From NCBI RefSeq assembly GCF_000023065.1, contig NC_012691.1:792501-856500 (forward strand): DNA of 64,000 nt. The letters run 5' to 3'. Each line of letters starts with the position of its first letter. Position 1 is the first letter of the stretch. Source of the stretch: Tolumonas auensis DSM 9187 (lineage in GTDB: Bacteria > Pseudomonadota > Gammaproteobacteria > Enterobacterales > Aeromonadaceae). The position numbers and the translations under genes were made by a program. Shown here piece by piece: positions 33,266 through 41,526 of this stretch. Below the pieces are notes generated by a model, which worked only from the letters and a program-made list of their open reading frames with translations, was not told where the DNA came from and made no database searches.

Positions 33266-34236
33266 GTTACGAATATTTAGATAGTTTTAATGACGCCCCA
33301 TCTATTGTAACTACTACCATTTGCGAGTTTTCAAATAACGCTAGTGTAGTTTTTAGCCAATCATTAGGCGCTGTCACTATAACCTCCCCAACTAGTCAAA
33401 CCATTGCATGGATATTTACTGGATTACCGATTGCTGATAATAGCTATGTGATGACTTTTGAGGCAGACATTGAATTAGTTAGTGATCCAATGAATCTAAA
33501 ACATACAGGTATTTTTATAGTTACTAACGGTGAAGGACTATATGGGTTGCGATTTGCACACCTATATAGTGGCTGGCAAGTGATGGAATTTTCCGGTATG
33601 AGTTCTCAGGTTGTGCGTTCTTTCACTCAGTTATCCAATCCATCGTTTAACGTCGGAGAGCGCAGAAGAGTTAAATGTATAAAAACAGCTGATAATTACA
33701 AGTTCTATGTGAATGATTCATTAGTAGCTGATATTACAAATGCATCATATCGCTTGTCATTGCCAGGCATTTTCTCGCACCAAGGTTCTATTAATGTACA
33801 TTCCATTTCGTATCAAATAGATGGATTAAATATATATTCAAAATCACTACCAATGCGACTGACGTTTGCAAATGGTGAAACCAAAGACAAGGCTTGGCCT
33901 GGAGAAAACAGCTGTAAACAACTCGATTCACAAACTGCCGAAAAAGCCTATGGCGTAACTACTGCCGCCATGCTGAATTCACCACCCCTGCGTAAAGATT
34001 TCGGATTTATTGAAGGTGTTATCACCCGTAAAACAGCACCCGCTGTTGGTCAGCATGTCATTTGCCTCGATGACCGTTTCAATCTGGTTGCTGAAACGTT
34101 ATCCGGTTCCAGTGGGTATTATCGTTTTGATAGCTTACCCATCAATGGGCTTTATGCCATTCATGCCTATGACAATAACGAATACAAATATGCACCGGTT
34201 GGTGCTGACCGCCGCACACCGGAGGCATACCCATGA
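33262..34236 (+). CDS. Tail protein with lectin-like domain and Cna-B-like end
   Basis: 324 residues from ATG 33262 (an ATG at 33256 is also possible). Residues 1-200 look like a concanavalin-A-type jelly roll (EFSNNASVVFSQSLGAV, FYVNDSLVADITN). Residues 245-324 look like a carboxypeptidase-regulatory/Cna-B module (GFIEGVITRKTAPAVGQHVIC, GSSGYYRFDSLP). It is clearly AT-richer than the neighbouring tail genes, which suggests that the jelly-roll part was exchanged. A role in cell-surface carbohydrate binding is likely but unproven. Confidence 0.65.
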   Translation: MSYEYLDSFNDAPSIVTTTICEFSNNASVVFSQSLGAVTITSPTSQTIAWIFTGLPIADNSYVMTFEADIELVSDPMNLKHTGIFIVTNGEGLYGLRFAHLYSGWQVMEFSGMSSQVVRSFTQLSNPSFNVGERRRVKCIKTADNYKFYVNDSLVADITNASYRLSLPGIFSHQGSINVHSISYQIDGLNIYSKSLPMRLTFANGETKDKAWPGENSCKQLDSQTAEKAYGVTTAAMLNSPPLRKDFGFIEGVITRKTAPAVGQHVICLDDRFNLVAETLSGSSGYYRFDSLPINGLYAIHAYDNNEYKYAPVGADRRTPEAYP

Positions 34237-34637
34237 CCATGACTTACACGGTGGCGGTGAAGAACGCCCGCGCACAGGCATTGGCGAACCAGATTGATGC
34301 CAGTAGTTCTGCCGGTTCACTGACTATTTTTACTGGGTCCGCACCTGTTGGGGTTGGCGCTATAACAACGCAGACAGCCTTAGTAGCAATGCAATTGCAA
34401 AAGCCATGTTCGGCAACGATTGCGAACGGCACTCTGACGCTGGCCAACATTACTGAACAGATGGTGCAAGCGACTGGACAAGCCGCCTGGGCACGATTGA
34501 AAAATGGGGATGGTGTAGCCATTGCTGATATGTCGGTGGGGCTGGCAGGCAGCGGTGCTGATATTGAATTGCCGACTGTTTCTCTCATTCAGGGCAGTTA
34601 CGTTCGTATCACGGCAGGGCAAATCAGCGAGGCCTAA
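34233..34637 (+). CDS. Tail-tip protein, unknown
   Basis: 134 residues. The start overlaps the previous stop (ATGA). It opens MTMTYTVAVKNARAQALANQIDA and carries Ala/Gly/Thr-rich beta strands. Proteins of this sort occur in tail regions of transposable siphophages. No specific function can be assigned. Confidence 0.65.
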   Translation: MTMTYTVAVKNARAQALANQIDASSSAGSLTIFTGSAPVGVGAITTQTALVAMQLQKPCSATIANGTLTLANITEQMVQATGQAAWARLKNGDGVAIADMSVGLAGSGADIELPTVSLIQGSYVRITAGQISEA

Positions 34638-34640
34638 TTC

Positions 34641-36680
34641 ATGTCTGAACCGGTCAATCTCGACCTATGGCAATCTGCCGCAGAACAGGGGCCGGTTAAC
34701 CTTGATTTAGGGGCCAGCCCTGATGTCGCAACAATCTATGTCGCGACTATTGCCGCAACCAATCAGCCGGCATCTGCTGATATCAATGCCACTGTCATTT
34801 ATGGCGGTTTAATCGCAGCAGGGTCAAGCCCATCGGTAACGGCTATTGCTGGCACCATCATCCTTAGTGCGAACCTATCTGGCAATAGTGCAGCCCCACA
34901 GGCTGATCTCAATCCTGACTTAATTCTAACCTCAACGGTTAGTGCTCATAGTAATTCGGTCTCCGGTCATCTTCCTGCTGATTACATTATTACCGGTGCT
35001 ATATCGACTGATTCGAACCAGATGCATTTTCATGGCAGTGGTAATTACGACATCAATGTCTATCGTGACCCCGCCGGTTACGGCGGCAATGTCTGGGCAA
35101 AACAGGCGGAACCTGCTCACCATGAGCCGGGCATTAGTGATTGGCACATGGGTGCCAGAACGCCATCGGATAAGCCAGTTGAATGGCAGGAAGCCAGCAG
35201 CATCAATGCCAAATCGGCTTATCCGTTTGGTTTAATACCCAGAGCGCAGTCGCAAAAAACCGAGCGCTATGCCGAAGCCGCGCGATCTGAGTTGCGGCCA
35301 GAATGGTTATATCGCGACTTGCCAAAAGCGCATAAAAGTCGGATAGAGAAACACGCAGAAGCCATTAGTTGTGGTCACTCAGCATCTGCTCCGTTCTGGC
35401 TGTTATTGCCACGAAACCACCGAGATAGAACAGAACAATCGCAAGCGCCGGGCTGGCTGGATGTGTCATTGCAACGTCAGTTGATCCGCAAAGGGCGCTG
35501 GATAGCAAAACAATCATTCGCGCTGTATGAAGAAGCTGTATGGCCATTGCCCGGTGTCAGTGACCATACACTGCCACCCATCACGCTACCGCTTAATATT
35601 GGCGATGTTAACCTCAATTTTTACCGCGAACGTCAGTTAAATACCGATCTGGAATTCTGGATCGATATCGGTGCTGCCCGCATCATTCCAATCCGGAGGG
35701 TATATCTGGTGAGTAACACGGCATCTATCGTCAGAGCCCGCGACGGATTAGAAATTCCATCAACCAGCGTCAGCATCGATTACGACGATGATAGCTGGGC
35801 ATGGCAGTTCTCGGCCACCGTGCCGCTGATTTCCATTGCTGAAGCACTGGACGGCGAAGAGGTGATCATCACTATCAATGGTTATGAATGGCGCATGTCA
35901 GTCGATGGCTGGAGCGATAACAAGGCTTGGAACAGTCAAAGTGCGACAGTCACAGGCCGTAGTCGGACGAAAGAGCTGTCCAGTTCCATCCTGCTTCCTG
36001 CCAGTTATGCAGAAACACAAGATCGCACCATTATCCAGCTTGCCGAACAGGAGCTGATCACCGGTTGGACGATAGACTGGCAGGCGGCTGATTGGTTAGT
36101 GCCGGGTGGTGCATGGAGTTACAGCAACAAAGCACCAATGGATATCATCACCGAACTGGCCGAAGCGGCAGGGGCCTTTGTGATGCCAGATCGCGTAAAT
36201 CGTCACATGACCATTTTACCAAAATATAAGACCGCACCTTGGCATTTAGATGGGGTATTGGCCGATGTTCAAATACCGGCAGACATCATGATCAACCGTG
36301 GTCGTAAGCGGGAATATGGTACGAATGCGAATGGGGTTTGGTTAACTGGCGGGAATGCAGGGATCACCGCGCGAGTGAAACGCACAGGCAGCGGAGCAGA
36401 ACGACTGCTGGCTGACACCAATAATGCACTAATGACCCATGTTGATGGTGCCAGAGCATTAGGCACCAAACTGCTGGCCGAGAGTTTGAACCGAAGCCTC
36501 GATACCATTGAGCTGCCAATTTCCAGCACCGACACCGGCTTAATACTACCCGGCATGATATTGGATATCCCTGATGGGAAATCGTATGCCAGAGGGTTTA
36601 AAGCCACCGCGCAAAAGAACAGCGATCATAAAATGGTCGTTCGTCAGAGCATTGAGATTGAGCGGCCATTAATTGTTTAA
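34641..36680 (+). CDS. Tail hub / central tip protein with N-terminal repeats
   Basis: 679 residues. Residues 30-130 carry about four degenerate repeats of roughly 22-25 residues (ADINATVIYGGLI, AIAGTIILSANLSG, ADLNPDLILTSTVSA, HLPADYIITGAIS). A linker rich in His/Glu/Arg follows (150-260). The C-terminal 320 residues resemble hub or gp44-like baseplate domains (LVSNTASIVRARDGLEIPSTSVSI, ITELAEAAGAFVMPDR). It is the last large tail gene, so it is probably the tip that contacts the host. Confidence 0.7.
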   Translation: MSEPVNLDLWQSAAEQGPVNLDLGASPDVATIYVATIAATNQPASADINATVIYGGLIAAGSSPSVTAIAGTIILSANLSGNSAAPQADLNPDLILTSTVSAHSNSVSGHLPADYIITGAISTDSNQMHFHGSGNYDINVYRDPAGYGGNVWAKQAEPAHHEPGISDWHMGARTPSDKPVEWQEASSINAKSAYPFGLIPRAQSQKTERYAEAARSELRPEWLYRDLPKAHKSRIEKHAEAISCGHSASAPFWLLLPRNHRDRTEQSQAPGWLDVSLQRQLIRKGRWIAKQSFALYEEAVWPLPGVSDHTLPPITLPLNIGDVNLNFYRERQLNTDLEFWIDIGAARIIPIRRVYLVSNTASIVRARDGLEIPSTSVSIDYDDDSWAWQFSATVPLISIAEALDGEEVIITINGYEWRMSVDGWSDNKAWNSQSATVTGRSRTKELSSSILLPASYAETQDRTIIQLAEQELITGWTIDWQAADWLVPGGAWSYSNKAPMDIITELAEAAGAFVMPDRVNRHMTILPKYKTAPWHLDGVLADVQIPADIMINRGRKREYGTNANGVWLTGGNAGITARVKRTGSGAERLLADTNNALMTHVDGARALGTKLLAESLNRSLDTIELPISSTDTGLILPGMILDIPDGKSYARGFKATAQKNSDHKMVVRQSIEIERPLIV

Positions 36681-36689
36681 GGAGTGTTT

Positions 36690-36923
36690 ATGCCTAATCT
36701 GTTTAAACAGTTTGTAGCGTTATTGCCAGAAAGGGACCAACGAAACATAGGGGAGGTGATAGCTGTTAATGCAACGGCTAACACCACAACGCTTTCTACA
36801 TTTGGCGGTGGTTCTATCGTTGTTGTCGGTACTGGTGTTGCGATAGGTGATAAGGCGTTCTTTAAGGGGGGCTTACTTGAAGGGACTGCACCTAACCTTC
36901 CGGTTTATGAAATCGACGTGTAA
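36690..36923 (+). CDS. Last phage gene, small tail-associated protein
   Basis: 77 residues from ATG 36690 with AAGGAG upstream. The core IGEVIAVNATANTTTLSTFGGG...VGTGVAIGDKAFFKGG looks like a small beta-barrel of the kind found in baseplate spike or hub accessory proteins. It is followed only by the right-end repeats. Confidence 0.7.
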   Translation: MPNLFKQFVALLPERDQRNIGEVIAVNATANTTTLSTFGGGSIVVVGTGVAIGDKAFFKGGLLEGTAPNLPVYEIDV

Positions 36924-36932
36924 TTTTTATGC

Positions 36933-36969
36933 CACTTAAACTGTCATTTGCGTGTCACTTAAACTGTCA
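36933..36969 (+). repeat. Right-end direct repeats, probable transposase-binding sites
   Basis: Two identical 14-mers, CACTTAAACTGTCA, stand at 36933-36946 and 36956-36969, 23 bp apart (two helical turns). Two further copies in the opposite sense, GCTT(G/A)TGACAAT, lie at 36985-36996 and 37007-37018, 22 bp apart. The regular phasing supports protein binding by the transposase. Confidence 0.6.
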
Positions 36970-37008
36970 GCTTTCTATATTCCGGCTTGTGACAATATCG
37001 GCGAATGC

Positions 37009-37035
37009 TTATGACAATTTTCGCGGCGGGCTACA
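37009..37035 (-). repeat. Right terminal inverted repeat of the prophage
   Basis: Read inward on the minus strand the end is TGTAGCCCG...TGTCATAA, matching the left end in 19 of 27 positions without a gap. The last phage base is inferred as A37035. Host DNA continues with GTTAC. Confidence 0.75.
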
Positions 37036-37058
37036 GTTACAATCACTAAATAGCCCAT
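37036..37058 (-). pseudogene. 5' fragment of the interrupted DMT transporter gene
   Basis: ATG at 37058-37056 is preceded by GTGAGG at 8 nt distance and encodes MGYLVIV plus two bases before the phage end. Homologues of the transporter at 272-1089 begin with such a short hydrophobic stretch (M-x-Y-L-h-h-V-T). Together the two pieces account for the gene except for about five residues near the junction. Confidence 0.55.
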
Positions 37059-37105
37059 CAGCGTAACCTCACGGCAGGAAAGTTTAAGAGTCAGAAAACA
37101 AAAAA

Positions 37106-37131
37106 GCCTGGAAATATTTCCAGGCTTTTCG
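37106..37131 (-). terminator. Terminator of the tRNA-Pro gene
   Basis: The perfectly palindromic GCCTGGAAATATTTCCAGGC (37106-37125) is followed on the minus strand by TTTTTTG. It lies 14 nt after the tRNA 3' end. Confidence 0.88.
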
Positions 37132-37139
37132 GAGGAATT

Positions 37140-37216
37140 TGGTCGGCGCGAGAGGATTTGAACCTCCGACCCCTGACACCCCATGACAGTGCGCTACCAG
37201 GCTGCGCTACGCGCCG
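37140..37216 (-). tRNA. tRNA-Pro, anticodon GGG
   Basis: A 77-nt cloverleaf with encoded CCA. Acceptor stem CGGCGCG / CGCGCCG, D-arm with CCTGGTAGCG, anticodon loop ATGGGGT (GGG at positions 34-36, U33 present), T-arm GGTTCAAATCC. The anticodon stem has one T-T mismatch, as I recall for E. coli proL. It sits only about 100 nt from the phage end, but the phage boundary is in the neighbouring protein gene and not in the tRNA. Confidence 0.95.
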
Positions 37217-37251
37217 GATTATTAAACAAAATCATTGCTTAACGGTTGCAG

Positions 37252-37280
37252 AGTCTATGTGCCGCCTTTGACCCTGTCAA
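37252..37280 (-). promoter_or_regulatory. Sigma-70 promoter of tRNA-Pro
   Basis: On the minus strand TTGACA (37275-37280 as complement) and TAGACT (37252-37257) are 17 bp apart, about 35 nt before the mature tRNA 5' end. Confidence 0.75.
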
Positions 37281-37324
37281 CCGTGTCTGTTTAGCCTGTC
37301 ATCAATTGATGACGTTCCGCACAG

Positions 37325-38674
37325 TTAAGTCCGTTTAAACTGCAGGCGATGACCAAACTGTGCAGTCTGGATCTGACCATTCTGATAAGCAATCGTGCCG
37401 TTAACCAGCGTGGTGTGAATGCGGCTGCGGAACTGATATCCCTCGAACGGTGACCAGCCACACAGATACAGCGTGTTTTCCGGTGTTACCAGATAAGGGC
37501 TGTTCAGATCCACCAGCACCAGATCCGCAAAATAGCCTTCACGGATATAGCCACGTTCACTGATCTGATAGCGTTCAGCAACGGCATGTGAGGTGCGTTT
37601 TACGATCGTTTCCAGCGAGAAAATACCGTTGTGGTAATGTTCCAGCAGTGAAACTAACGCGTGCTGACAAAGTGGCAGGCCAGACGGCGCCTTGAAATAG
37701 GTATTTTGCTTTTCCTGCCAGGTGTGTGGTGCATGGTCAGTCGCAATGATATCAATCACACCGCTGTTGACGGCGGCCAGTAAGGCTTGTTGATCCGCGG
37801 CCGTTTTAATCGACGGGTTGCATTTGATTAAGTGACCCAGACGGTCGTAATCAGCCTGATTGAAGAACAGATGATGCGCGCAGACTTCAGCGGTAATATT
37901 TTTGCCAGCGAGTTCACTGAGATCTTTACTGGCGGTAAACAGTTCCAGCTCTTTGGCGGTAGTAATGTGCAATACATGCAGCTTGGCGTTGTATTTTTTC
38001 GCCAGTTCAACTGCCATACTGGAAGAGGCATAACAGGCATCCGCAGAACGGATATTGGCATGTTCACGGGCTGGTACATCTTCACCGTATTTTTCACGCG
38101 CCGCGTCTTCCAATACTTTGATCATCGGTGTGTTTTCGCAGTGCGTGGCAATCAGCATCGGCGCTTCACGGAAGATCGCAGCCAGTGTGTCGGTGTTATC
38201 TACCAGCATATTACCGGTGGATGCGCCCATAAACACTTTGATACCACAGGTCTGGTTGGCATCCAGCAGTTTGATCTGTTCGAGGTTGTCATTCGTAGCA
38301 CCGAAATAGAAACTGTGGTTGGCAATGGCCTTCTGGCTGGCCAGTTCATATTTGGCTTCCAGCGCTTCCACTGTTACTGTTTGCGGCGTGGTGTTTGGCA
38401 TTTCCATAAAACTGGTCGTACCGCCGGCAACGGCTGCGCGCGATTCGCTGGCCAGGGTGCCTTTGTGTGTTAAACCTGGTTCACGAAAATGCACCTGATC
38501 ATCGATCATGCCGGGTAGCAGATGCAGACCTGTGGCATCCAGCAACCGGGACTGACCATCATGAGGAATATCAGCAGCAATTTTTTCGATGCGCTGCCCG
38601 ACGATCAATACATCGGCCTGTTGTTGACGATCTTCATTGACCAGGGTGGCATTTTTGATTAACAGTCTGTCCAT
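37325..38674 (-). CDS. Dihydroorotase
   Basis: 449 residues from ATG 38674 (MDRLLIKNATLV); a GTG at 38683 would add three residues. Amidohydrolase-superfamily enzyme closing N-carbamoyl-aspartate to dihydroorotate in pyrimidine synthesis. Visible motifs are DDQVHFREPGLTHKG, the ATHCENTPM segment, LHVLHITTAKE and the ATDHAPH metal/catalytic motif. The usual HxH pair reads QxH (QVH) here, a form I know from one dihydroorotase subgroup. It is a single gene transcribed toward the tRNA. Confidence 0.9.
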   Translation of the reverse strand: MDRLLIKNATLVNEDRQQQADVLIVGQRIEKIAADIPHDGQSRLLDATGLHLLPGMIDDQVHFREPGLTHKGTLASESRAAVAGGTTSFMEMPNTTPQTVTVEALEAKYELASQKAIANHSFYFGATNDNLEQIKLLDANQTCGIKVFMGASTGNMLVDNTDTLAAIFREAPMLIATHCENTPMIKVLEDAAREKYGEDVPAREHANIRSADACYASSSMAVELAKKYNAKLHVLHITTAKELELFTASKDLSELAGKNITAEVCAHHLFFNQADYDRLGHLIKCNPSIKTAADQQALLAAVNSGVIDIIATDHAPHTWQEKQNTYFKAPSGLPLCQHALVSLLEHYHNGIFSLETIVKRTSHAVAERYQISERGYIREGYFADLVLVDLNSPYLVTPENTLYLCGWSPFEGYQFRSRIHTTLVNGTIAYQNGQIQTAQFGHRLQFKRT

Positions 38675-38763
38675 GGAAGTCACATACTTATTTGCAGGAA
38701 TGTTGTAGTAATAATAAACGCAAATATGCCAGTCAGATACACAGGATTTATAAGGTTTTTCAT

Positions 38764-39642
38764 ATGATATTATTTGTTCGCGATCTCACTGTAATTGATG
38801 CTGCTTATCTATGTCCTCACCGCGGTGTGGTGGGTGAAAGCTGGCTGGTCGATGTCGAGCTAACCGGTGAACTCAATGAAATGAGTATGCTGTTCGACTT
38901 TTCCCGGGTAAAAAAACAGCTGAAAGCCATTATTGATGCTGAAGTCGATCACCGCCTGCTTATCCCGCAAAAAGCATCAGAAACCATGATTGAACCCGCT
39001 GCAGCCGGTTATCTGTTTGTCGATTTTCTTTCCGAAGAACATACCATTCATCTGAACTGTCCGGAGCAGGCGTTTGCGGTCATTCCGGCGGCTGAGATCA
39101 GTACCGAAACCGTCACCGATTATCTGCTGACGCTGATCCGTCATCAGTTGCCCGGCAACATTGATGGTCTGAAAATCACATTGCGTCATGAACATATTCC
39201 GACACCGAACTATCACTATACGCATGGTCTGAAAAAGCACGATGGCAACTGTCAGCGTATTGCGCATGGTCATCGTTCGATGATTGAACTGTGGGTCGAT
39301 GGTGCGCGTGATCATGCTCTGGAACAATACTGGGCAACCCGCTGGCAGGATATCTATCTGGGTACGGAAGAGGATCTGGTCTCTGTGGCTGAACTGGAAC
39401 TGAGCGAAACCGGACAGGAACTGGTCAGTGACCAGCAGCATTATTGTTTCCGCTATACCTCGGCGCAGGGTGATTTCCAGCTGGCAATTCCGAAAGAAAG
39501 CTGTGAAATCATTGATACCGATACCACCGTTGAATTGCTGGCTTCTTATATTGCTGCCCAGCTCAAACCGCAATTAGGTGAAAAAGAGCTGAAAGTGGTG
39601 GCTTATGAAGGTGTGGGTAAAGGCGCGATTGAAGTTCTTTAA
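38764..39642 (+). CDS. 6-pyruvoyl-tetrahydropterin synthase / QueD-like protein, two-domain
   Basis: 292 residues from ATG 38764. The N-terminal half (MILFVRDLTVIDAAYLCP...GESWLVDVELTGELNEMSMLFDFSRVKKQLK...DHRLLIP) and the C-terminal half (HGHRSMIELWVDGARDHALE) each resemble a PTPS/QueD domain, so it appears as an internal duplication. Zinc-binding histidines are in HKHDG-like and HGHRS positions. The family works in pterin or queuosine precursor synthesis. The two-domain form is common in Vibrio and relatives, with unclear substrate. Confidence 0.8.
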   Translation: MILFVRDLTVIDAAYLCPHRGVVGESWLVDVELTGELNEMSMLFDFSRVKKQLKAIIDAEVDHRLLIPQKASETMIEPAAAGYLFVDFLSEEHTIHLNCPEQAFAVIPAAEISTETVTDYLLTLIRHQLPGNIDGLKITLRHEHIPTPNYHYTHGLKKHDGNCQRIAHGHRSMIELWVDGARDHALEQYWATRWQDIYLGTEEDLVSVAELELSETGQELVSDQQHYCFRYTSAQGDFQLAIPKESCEIIDTDTTVELLASYIAAQLKPQLGEKELKVVAYEGVGKGAIEVL

Positions 39643-39679
39643 CCCGATAAACGATTTTTGGGGCTGAACTGAAAAAAGG

Positions 39680-39706
39680 GCTGTGCCAGAATAGGTGCAG
39701 CTTTTT
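39680..39706 (+). terminator. Terminator after the QueD-like gene
   Basis: GCTGTGCC / GGTGCAGC stem with loop AGAATA, followed by TTTTTCTTTTTG. Located between the QueD-like gene and hinT. Confidence 0.75.
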
Positions 39707-39739
39707 CTTTTTGTCTATCTGTTGAACTAAGGAAGCATC

Positions 39740-40096
39740 ATGGCCGAAGAAACTATTTTCAGCAAAATCATCCGTCAGGAAATTCCCGCGAAATTACTGT
39801 ATCAGGATGATCTGGTCAGCGCCTTCCGCGATATTCATCCTCAGGCACCAACGCATATTCTGATTGTGCCGAACAAAGTGATCCCAACCGTGAACGATGT
39901 GACGACGGAAGATGAAGTTGCACTGGGTCGTTTGTTTACCGTCGCCCGGAAACTGGCCGCAGAAGAGGGGATTGATGAGTCAGGCTATCGTCTGGTTGTA
40001 AATTGTAACCGCGATGGCGGTCAGGAAGTATTCCACCTGCATATGCATTTGCTGGGCGGAAAACGGATCGGTCGTCTGGTTCAGGCAGACGCATAA
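39740..40096 (+). CDS. hinT: HIT-family purine nucleoside phosphoramidase
   Basis: 118 residues. The histidine triad HLHMHLLGG near the C-terminus and the start [21 protein letters not shown] are those of HinT, which hydrolyses AMP-lysine-type phosphoramidates. It is first of a compact hinT-lpoB-thiK-like operon: the stop overlaps the next ATG (TAATG). E. coli shows the same order with one extra gene. Confidence 0.95.
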   Translation: MAEETIFSKIIRQEIPAKLLYQDDLVSAFRDIHPQAPTHILIVPNKVIPTVNDVTTEDEVALGRLFTVARKLAAEEGIDESGYRLVVNCNRDGGQEVFHLHMHLLGGKRIGRLVQADA

Positions 40097-40689
40097 TGAC
40101 AGTACTGACTTTTCCCCGCATGGCCCGTTATCACTGGCTGCTATGGCTGACGGCATTTGTACTGACGGGTTGTAATACCACGATGTATAAATCCTCCGGG
40201 ACTCGTCCATCTGGGCAGACCGTGACAACAGGCACAGGTACAGCACAACCGCAACAGGTCAAGCCGGTTGATCTGCAGCCGCTGGCCAAACGCACCGCCA
40301 AATCGGTGATAAAGCGCAGTGCTGCGTTCGATCTGGGTAAAAAGCCAACCTTATATGTGGATATGCTGCGTAACAGCACGGGGCGTCCACAGGATACTGC
40401 AAAAATCACGTCGGTATTACATAAGGAACTGGCCCGTTCCGGTCGTTTTCAGCTGATCCCGCTGGAGAAAAATGCGGCGTATCAGCAATCACTGGATTAT
40501 CAGCAAAGCGAAGGCTCAATGAACCCTTCTACTGCTGTGCAGTTAGGAAAACAGACCGGGGCTGATCTGATTCTTTACGGCAATGTCAGCCGGATCAAAA
40601 AGAGTAATACCTATCAACTGACGACGCATCTGATGGAGCTGAAATCAGGCGAACTGCTGTTTAGTGATAAACAATCTGTACGTAAATGA
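40096..40689 (+). CDS. lpoB: Penicillin-binding protein activator LpoB
   Basis: 197 residues. A type II signal peptide ends in the lipobox LTGC, followed by a disordered Thr/Gln/Pro-rich linker. The LpoB fold (YVDMLRNSTGRPQDTAKITSVLHKELARSG, GADLILYGNVSRI) comes next. It is an outer-membrane lipoprotein that reaches through the peptidoglycan to stimulate PBP1b. Gene context supports the name. Confidence 0.9.
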   Translation: MTVLTFPRMARYHWLLWLTAFVLTGCNTTMYKSSGTRPSGQTVTTGTGTAQPQQVKPVDLQPLAKRTAKSVIKRSAAFDLGKKPTLYVDMLRNSTGRPQDTAKITSVLHKELARSGRFQLIPLEKNAAYQQSLDYQQSEGSMNPSTAVQLGKQTGADLILYGNVSRIKKSNTYQLTTHLMELKSGELLFSDKQSVRK

Positions 40690-41516
40690 TCACGCCTGCG
40701 TTACCGGCACCGTATGATCAGGCAGACGTAACGCTGTTGGGGCAGGGGTTAACCAACAGCGCTTACCGTCTGCAACTTCAGGGTAAACGTTATTTCTGGC
40801 GTCAGGGTATCGCGCAGCCTGAAACACTGTTTATCGATCGTCAGCAGGAACGTCAGGCGCTGTCGATCGCGGAAGCCGCGGGATTGCATCCCCAAATTCA
40901 TTACCACTCCGCTGACGGACAGCAGCTGGTGCTTGCATGGTGTGATGAGCCATCGTGGAGTCCGGCCTGTTTTTCCTCATCTGCCGGCATTTCACTGCTG
41001 GGGCAACTGGTCTCCCGGGTGCATGCGTTTCCGGCCAGATTAAAAGTCCTGGATCTCTCAGATTACCTGCAACGTTTCATTAATAGCCTGCCTTCACTCC
41101 CGGCAGATTTATGCCGTCATGTCTGCCGTCTGCAAATGATGCTGAAGGCTTTACCGGCAAGACCTCTGGTGCTCTGTCATAACGATATAAATCCGGCCAA
41201 TCTGCTGGGGACAAAACCCTGGCTGATTGACTGGGAATATGCCGCGATGGGCGATGCTGCCTTTGAACTGGCGGTGATCTGCCGTGCCGGACAGTTTAAT
41301 GACAGTCAGCGGCACCAGCTGGTGGCGGCTTATCAGTCGGCCGGTGGTGATTGTGACGCTGCGCGGGTTATGCAGATGTTGCCGGTGGTGGACATGGTGA
41401 GTCTGTTGTGGTGTGAAAAGATGCTGTTGCTGCGGCCGGATGCACGCTATGAAACGCTACGGCAGGAATTGTATTTGTCTGTACTGGGCAGTCAGGTATC
41501 AGACAGTCCGGCGTAG
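40686..41516 (+). CDS. Thiamine kinase-like phosphotransferase
   Basis: 276 residues, aminoglycoside-phosphotransferase/choline-kinase fold. Catalytic loop LCHNDINPANLLG and metal motif LIDWEYAAMGDAAFELAVI are intact. In E. coli the gene in this place is thiK (thiamine kinase), so the same activity is likely but not proven. It overlaps lpoB by ATGA. Confidence 0.8.
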   Translation: MITPALPAPYDQADVTLLGQGLTNSAYRLQLQGKRYFWRQGIAQPETLFIDRQQERQALSIAEAAGLHPQIHYHSADGQQLVLAWCDEPSWSPACFSSSAGISLLGQLVSRVHAFPARLKVLDLSDYLQRFINSLPSLPADLCRHVCRLQMMLKALPARPLVLCHNDINPANLLGTKPWLIDWEYAAMGDAAFELAVICRAGQFNDSQRHQLVAAYQSAGGDCDAARVMQMLPVVDMVSLLWCEKMLLLRPDARYETLRQELYLSVLGSQVSDSPA

Positions 41517-41526
41517 AAAAAGCGGA

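Larger units (their letters stand above)
1090..37035. mobile_element. Complete Mu-like transposable prophage (about 36 kb)
   Basis: Both ends begin with TGTA and share a 27-bp imperfect inverted repeat. Between them lie an S24 repressor, DDE transposase, AAA+ ATPase, GemA, Mor, lysis genes, Mu-type head genes (gp28/gp29 type, MuF, G, protease with scaffold, T) and a tail module. All structural genes are intact and co-oriented. Host sequence resumes on the right at the 5' end of the transporter gene and a tRNA-Pro. I see no sheath gene, and the tail module is of the long non-contractile type. No 5-bp target duplication is visible with these end points (left flank GAAAG, right flank GTTAC). Confidence 0.93.

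Noticed and set aside
1090-37035. CRISPR array or restriction-modification / anti-phage system in the prophage
   Set aside because: No regularly spaced direct repeats of CRISPR type and no methylase, nuclease or known defence gene were found; the cargo is limited to the DUF4124 gene and unknown early genes.
36975-37184. 69-codon minus-strand frame across the right phage end
   Set aside because: It begins in the tRNA gene and reads through its terminator; only the ATG at 37058, the transporter start, is meaningful.
37140-37216. tRNA-Pro as the phage attachment site
   Set aside because: The phage is a DDE-transposase element with its own terminal repeats; the boundary lies about 100 nt away in a protein gene and no tRNA fragment is seen at the left end.
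38692-38763. N-terminal extension of the QueD-like gene
   Set aside because: The family start MILFVRDL at 38764 fits homologues; the extension overlaps the upstream regulatory region.
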